15,953 nucleotides of DNA from Deltaproteobacteria bacterium (GTDB lineage: Bacteria > Myxococcota_A > UBA9042 > DTJE01), in assembly GCA_016784945.1 (NCBI GenBank), contig JADHTP010000039.1, positions 1-15,953 of the forward strand, given 5' to 3'. How positions within the stretch are numbered: position 1 is the stretch's first letter; each line of letters opens with the position of its first letter. The translations under genes and the position numbers were made by a program. The notes beneath the pieces are model-generated. The model did not search any database. It saw only the letters and a program-made list of their open reading frames with translations, and was not told where the DNA came from. Positions 13,410-15,953 of the stretch are shown in pieces.

Positions 13410-15367
13410 CGGACCTCCGATTGCAGGACCAGGGGTATGTCCGCGCCGGTGTCGAACACCATCAGGAAGCCGTTGCCGTCCGTGGTGCAGAGACCTTCCG
13501 GCTTCAGGCCCGGAAAGCGCGCCAGCACCCGTGCGGTCAGTTTACGGTCGCTCCCGGCCCCGAGCCGGAGAAAGGCCCCTTCCTGGTCCCGTCCCTTTGC
13601 GCCGGGTATGGTGGACAGGGCATACAGATCGCCGGTGGGACCAAACGCCAGGTCCGAAAACCCGGCCCTTTGCCCTTTGAACGATCCCAGGTCCACCGCG
13701 GCATGGAGGGTGAGCGTGCCGGGCCGTACGGCGGCTGCGGTGAACAGGGCATCGACCCGCTCCATCTTCCAGATCAGGGCGCCTTCGGGGCCCAGGGGCT
13801 GCTTCAGGCCGAAATACAGGGTGCCGTCACGCCAGGCCATCCCTTCCACGTCCAGGAAACCCTGTTCGTCCGCACCCATGACCTCCTTCCACCGGGGCAG
13901 CAATTGCACGGAACCCACGGCCTCCAGTTGGCGGCCGGTCCGCCTGACCCGGACCAGAAGTTGCCGGGCGGCCGGGCGGTTCCCGGCCCGGTTCATGGAC
14001 TGCGAACTGACAAGGTAGATGATGTCACCGTCCGCCAGGGTAACGGCCTCCAGGTCGTTGACGGATTCCAGCCCCTTGATGGGTACCGGCTCCGGTTCGA
14101 CCCGGCCCGCCCGATCCATGAAGAACACCCAGGGGGCGTGGTTGTCCCGGCCCTTGAAACCCGTATCGTCGCTCACCACGAGGTAACGTTCGATGTCGGC
14201 CAGCCATACCACACCCGAGGGTTCGAAACGGGAGAGGGCCTTGAGTTCCTCCGGCACTCCCATGGGCCGGGGCATGTTCCTTGACCTCGATCCACTGGCC
14301 TCCGAGGCCTCGACCCCGCTCGTCACCACGTGGACCTTCACCGATTCCCCCGGCAGCAGCCCATGGCCGTCCTCCAGTTCGACCCGTATCTTGAGCGCCC
14401 AGGCCACCTGGCGGCGGAACATGAGACGATCGGGGATTGGCATGTAGCCGGGATAGACGAAGGTAACGCGGCCGAAGGCGTTGTATTCGCTGCCCCTCTT
14501 CGACAGGACCTCCACGCGCTGGCCGACGATGGATGGGGCATCTTCCGTTTCGGGGAGATAGACGTCCACGTACGATGCCTGGGTCTCCTCCACCGCCACG
14601 ATGGGCGAGAAGGCCGGCAGGGTGTCCCCGGGTCGTGCCAGGATCTCCACCACGTACCCATCCACCGGGGCCATCACTTCCCGCAACCGCGTCCGCTGGT
14701 CCAGGATCACCAGTTGGTGCCGGATCTCCTCGACCCGCTCCAGTCGATCGGCGGACAGCGACCGCAGGATCGCCTCTTCGTCCACCTCCGGGGCCTTTGC
14801 CTTGTCGTCCGTGGGCCCAGCCGGCTTCGTGGCCGGACGGGAATGGGCGTTGATATAGCGGGAAACGGCGTTACGGCGAATCACAAGGTCCGACAGGTCA
14901 CGGGTGTGACCCAGTCCATCCTTTTCGGCACTCCGAAGCCGCTTGATCTCGGTTTCGAGGGCAGCCAGCTCCGCCCGGCGGCCGGCCAGGTCCGCCGTCT
15001 TTTCGTCGAGCCAGGCCGACCGGTATTCCACCTGCAGCCTGCCCCGGTCGTATTCCATGGCGAAGCGCTGACGGTCGGCCTCCAGGATGGTGTCCAGGGA
15101 GGCCATTTCCTGGTCCAGGCGGGCCTTTTCGGCCTCGATGTCCGATGTGTCGAGACGGGCCAGCACCTTTCCCGCAGTGACCGGATCCCCGATCTCGACG
15201 GTCAGGCCGGACACGCGGCCGCCTTCACGGGCACCCACGCGATGAACCCGCGTTTCCACGATGCCGATCAGTTCGGCCTCCACGTGCCACCAGTAATAGA
15301 GCAGCCCGGCGAGGCCCGCTCCAAGGAGCCACAGCAGCACGAACCCATGACGTTTCCTGGCGGACAT
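13406..15367 (-). CDS. HlyD-type membrane-fusion protein fused to a propeller-like (DUF3616/phytase-like) domain
   Basis: The N-terminal half is a periplasmic adaptor: one membrane anchor (about 9-27), lipoyl-like half-motifs (VGAREGGRVSGLTVEIGDPV, 44-63, and VMAPVDGYVVEILARPGD, 231-248) flanking a charged coiled-coil hairpin (about 76-228), then barrel and membrane-proximal parts to about 350. A Ser/Arg/Pro-rich linker (352-372) leads to a C-terminal domain of about 280 residues. That domain has propeller-like repeats: FEPSGVVWLADIERYLVVSDD, VNDLEAVTLADGDIIYLVSS, LDVEGMAWRDGTLYFGLKQP, FSDLAFGPTGDLYALSTIP and PEGLCTTDGNGFLMVFD. The recurring (N/D)xEG(M/L) phrases resemble DUF3616, esterase-like-phytase and SdiA-regulated families. 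At 653 residues it is far longer than a normal adaptor (about 350-450). All but the first residues should be periplasmic. The start has GGAGG 9 bases upstream and is 4 bases after the DUF4956 stop. The adaptor call is strong; the exact propeller family is tentative. Confidence 0.82.
   Translation of the reverse strand: MSARKRHGFVLLWLLGAGLAGLLYYWWHVEAELIGIVETRVHRVGAREGGRVSGLTVEIGDPVTAGKVLARLDTSDIEAEKARLDQEMASLDTILEADRQRFAMEYDRGRLQVEYRSAWLDEKTADLAGRRAELAALETEIKRLRSAEKDGLGHTRDLSDLVIRRNAVSRYINAHSRPATKPAGPTDDKAKAPEVDEEAILRSLSADRLERVEEIRHQLVILDQRTRLREVMAPVDGYVVEILARPGDTLPAFSPIVAVEETQASYVDVYLPETEDAPSIVGQRVEVLSKRGSEYNAFGRVTFVYPGYMPIPDRLMFRRQVAWALKIRVELEDGHGLLPGESVKVHVVTSGVEASEASGSRSRNMPRPMGVPEELKALSRFEPSGVVWLADIERYLVVSDDTGFKGRDNHAPWVFFMDRAGRVEPEPVPIKGLESVNDLEAVTLADGDIIYLVSSQSMNRAGNRPAARQLLVRVRRTGRQLEAVGSVQLLPRWKEVMGADEQGFLDVEGMAWRDGTLYFGLKQPLGPEGALIWKMERVDALFTAAAVRPGTLTLHAAVDLGSFKGQRAGFSDLAFGPTGDLYALSTIPGAKGRDQEGAFLRLGAGSDRKLTARVLARFPGLKPEGLCTTDGNGFLMVFDTGADIPLVLQSEVR
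13414..13418 (-). promoter_or_regulatory. Ribosome binding site for the TolC-like gene
   Basis: GGAGG on the minus strand lies 4 bases before the GTG at 13409, slightly closer than usual. It sits inside the last codons of the membrane-fusion gene and supports the GTG start and coupled translation. Confidence 0.6.
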
Positions 15368-15371
15368 GGCG

Positions 15372-15953
15372 CTACACCTCCACCGTGGTGTTCTGGTTTA
15401 CGTAGCTCAGTCCCCGGATCCCGTCCACGCCGTCCAGTTTTTCAACGAGGGTCCGGCTGTCACCCTCCTGCTTCAGGGCCACCTGGTAGGCGTGTTCGAC
15501 CAGATCACCCTGAGCCACGTTGCGCAGGGTCACCAGGGCGAAGTTGCGGGGCGTGGACCGCATGATTTCGGCAATCTGGGAGGCCGGTCCCGGTCCGGAG
15601 GGCACCTGGAACCGCACCAGGCCGTCGTGCCGGTTTCGGGTGCCGAAGGGGGACTCGCTCATGACCCAGGCCACCACGCAGAACACGGCGGCCCCCATGA
15701 CCGCGGCCAGGTAGCTCTGGACGCCCGAGGCCACGCCCACACCCAGGGAAGCGAACAGGAAGACCAGGTCCCGGGGATCGCGGAGGTTGGTCCTGAAACG
15801 AATGACGGCCAGGGACCCCACGATACCGATTCCCCTGGCCACGTTGTCCCCGATGGCAATCATGAGGAGACACGAGATCATGGAGCCCAGCACCATGCTC
15901 TGCATGAGCCCCCGGGACCATGACAGACCCTGAAAGGTCTTCTGGTACACCAA
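15372..15953 (-). CDS. DUF4956 integral membrane protein (5' truncated by window edge)
   Basis: About 193 C-terminal residues of a DUF4956 protein are visible. The frame is open to the edge; the leading TTG there is probably an internal Leu codon, because the usual first membrane helix is missing. Visible helices lie at about 17-35, 41-52, 62-80 and 82-98. The hallmark is GIVGSLAVIRFRTNLRDP (43-60) followed by RDLVFLFASLGVGVASG. A soluble C-terminal part (105-193: HDGLVRFQVPSG, LVTLRNVAQGDLVEHAYQVAL, LDGVDGIRGLSYVNQN) looks like a small ferredoxin-like cytoplasmic domain. DUF4956 genes are regularly found with VTC and CotH genes, exactly as here, so a membrane partner for the polyphosphate polymerase is a fair inference. 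The gene ends 4 bases before the membrane-fusion start and carries that gene's ribosome site. Confidence 0.88.
   Translation of the reverse strand: MVYQKTFQGLSWSRGLMQSMVLGSMISCLLMIAIGDNVARGIGIVGSLAVIRFRTNLRDPRDLVFLFASLGVGVASGVQSYLAAVMGAAVFCVVAWVMSESPFGTRNRHDGLVRFQVPSGPGPASQIAEIMRSTPRNFALVTLRNVAQGDLVEHAYQVALKQEGDSRTLVEKLDGVDGIRGLSYVNQNTTVEV
15377..15381 (-). promoter_or_regulatory. Ribosome binding site for the membrane-fusion gene
   Basis: GGAGG on the minus strand lies 9 bases before the ATG at 15367, within the last codons of the DUF4956 gene, which fixes the start of the fusion gene. Confidence 0.75.

Noticed and set aside
14330..15565. Plus-strand 411-codon frame opposite the membrane-fusion gene
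   Set aside because: It runs across the join of two well-supported minus-strand genes and shows no domain.

Overview
The window looks like a chromosomal segment of a high-GC diderm (Gram-negative) bacterium. Two TolC/DUF1302-type outer-membrane proteins and three lipoproteins with Gly/Asp/Thr/Ala-rich linkers after the lipobox cysteine support this. The gene families, the linker style and the heptamer-repeat-filled gaps recall Myxococcota or other former Deltaproteobacteria. That placement is an inference, because no rRNA or marker gene is present. I see no tRNA, rRNA, CRISPR, transposase or phage gene.

Plus strand, 1-2838: the 3' end of a molybdenum-hydroxylase FAD subunit followed by a complete molybdopterin-binding subunit of the xanthine dehydrogenase / 4-hydroxybenzoyl-CoA reductase superfamily. 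A 404-base gap (2839-3242) follows, with heptamer repeats and GC-rich hairpins. Plus strand, 3243-9626: a tightly packed five-gene run of ketopantoate-reductase-like PanE, a secreted lipoprotein, a DUF1302 outer-membrane barrel, a DUF1329 periplasmic protein and a ceramidase-like lipoprotein. The last four are all exported, so this looks like an envelope module, plausibly handling lipid or hydrophobic compounds.

A 201-base convergent gap (9627-9827) holds two facing arrays of about ten 7-base repeats each, separated by 32 bases.

Minus strand, 15953-9828: a five-gene operon read leftward with tiny gaps or overlaps: DUF4956 membrane protein (cut by the window edge), a membrane-fusion protein fused to a C-terminal propeller-like domain, a TolC-family outer-membrane factor, a VTC-type polyphosphate polymerase, and a CotH-kinase-family lipoprotein with an N-terminal lamin-tail domain. 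DUF4956, VTC and CotH are known to travel together. The addition of an MFP-propeller fusion and an outer-membrane channel, with no recognisable ABC, RND or MFS pump in view, is the most striking feature of the window. It suggests an envelope-spanning apparatus coupled to polyphosphate chemistry (inference).

A second theme is 7-base tandem repeats. They form the stop codon of the molybdenum enzyme, flank the gap before panE, encode the N-terminal residues of the DUF1329 signal peptide and fill the convergent gap.
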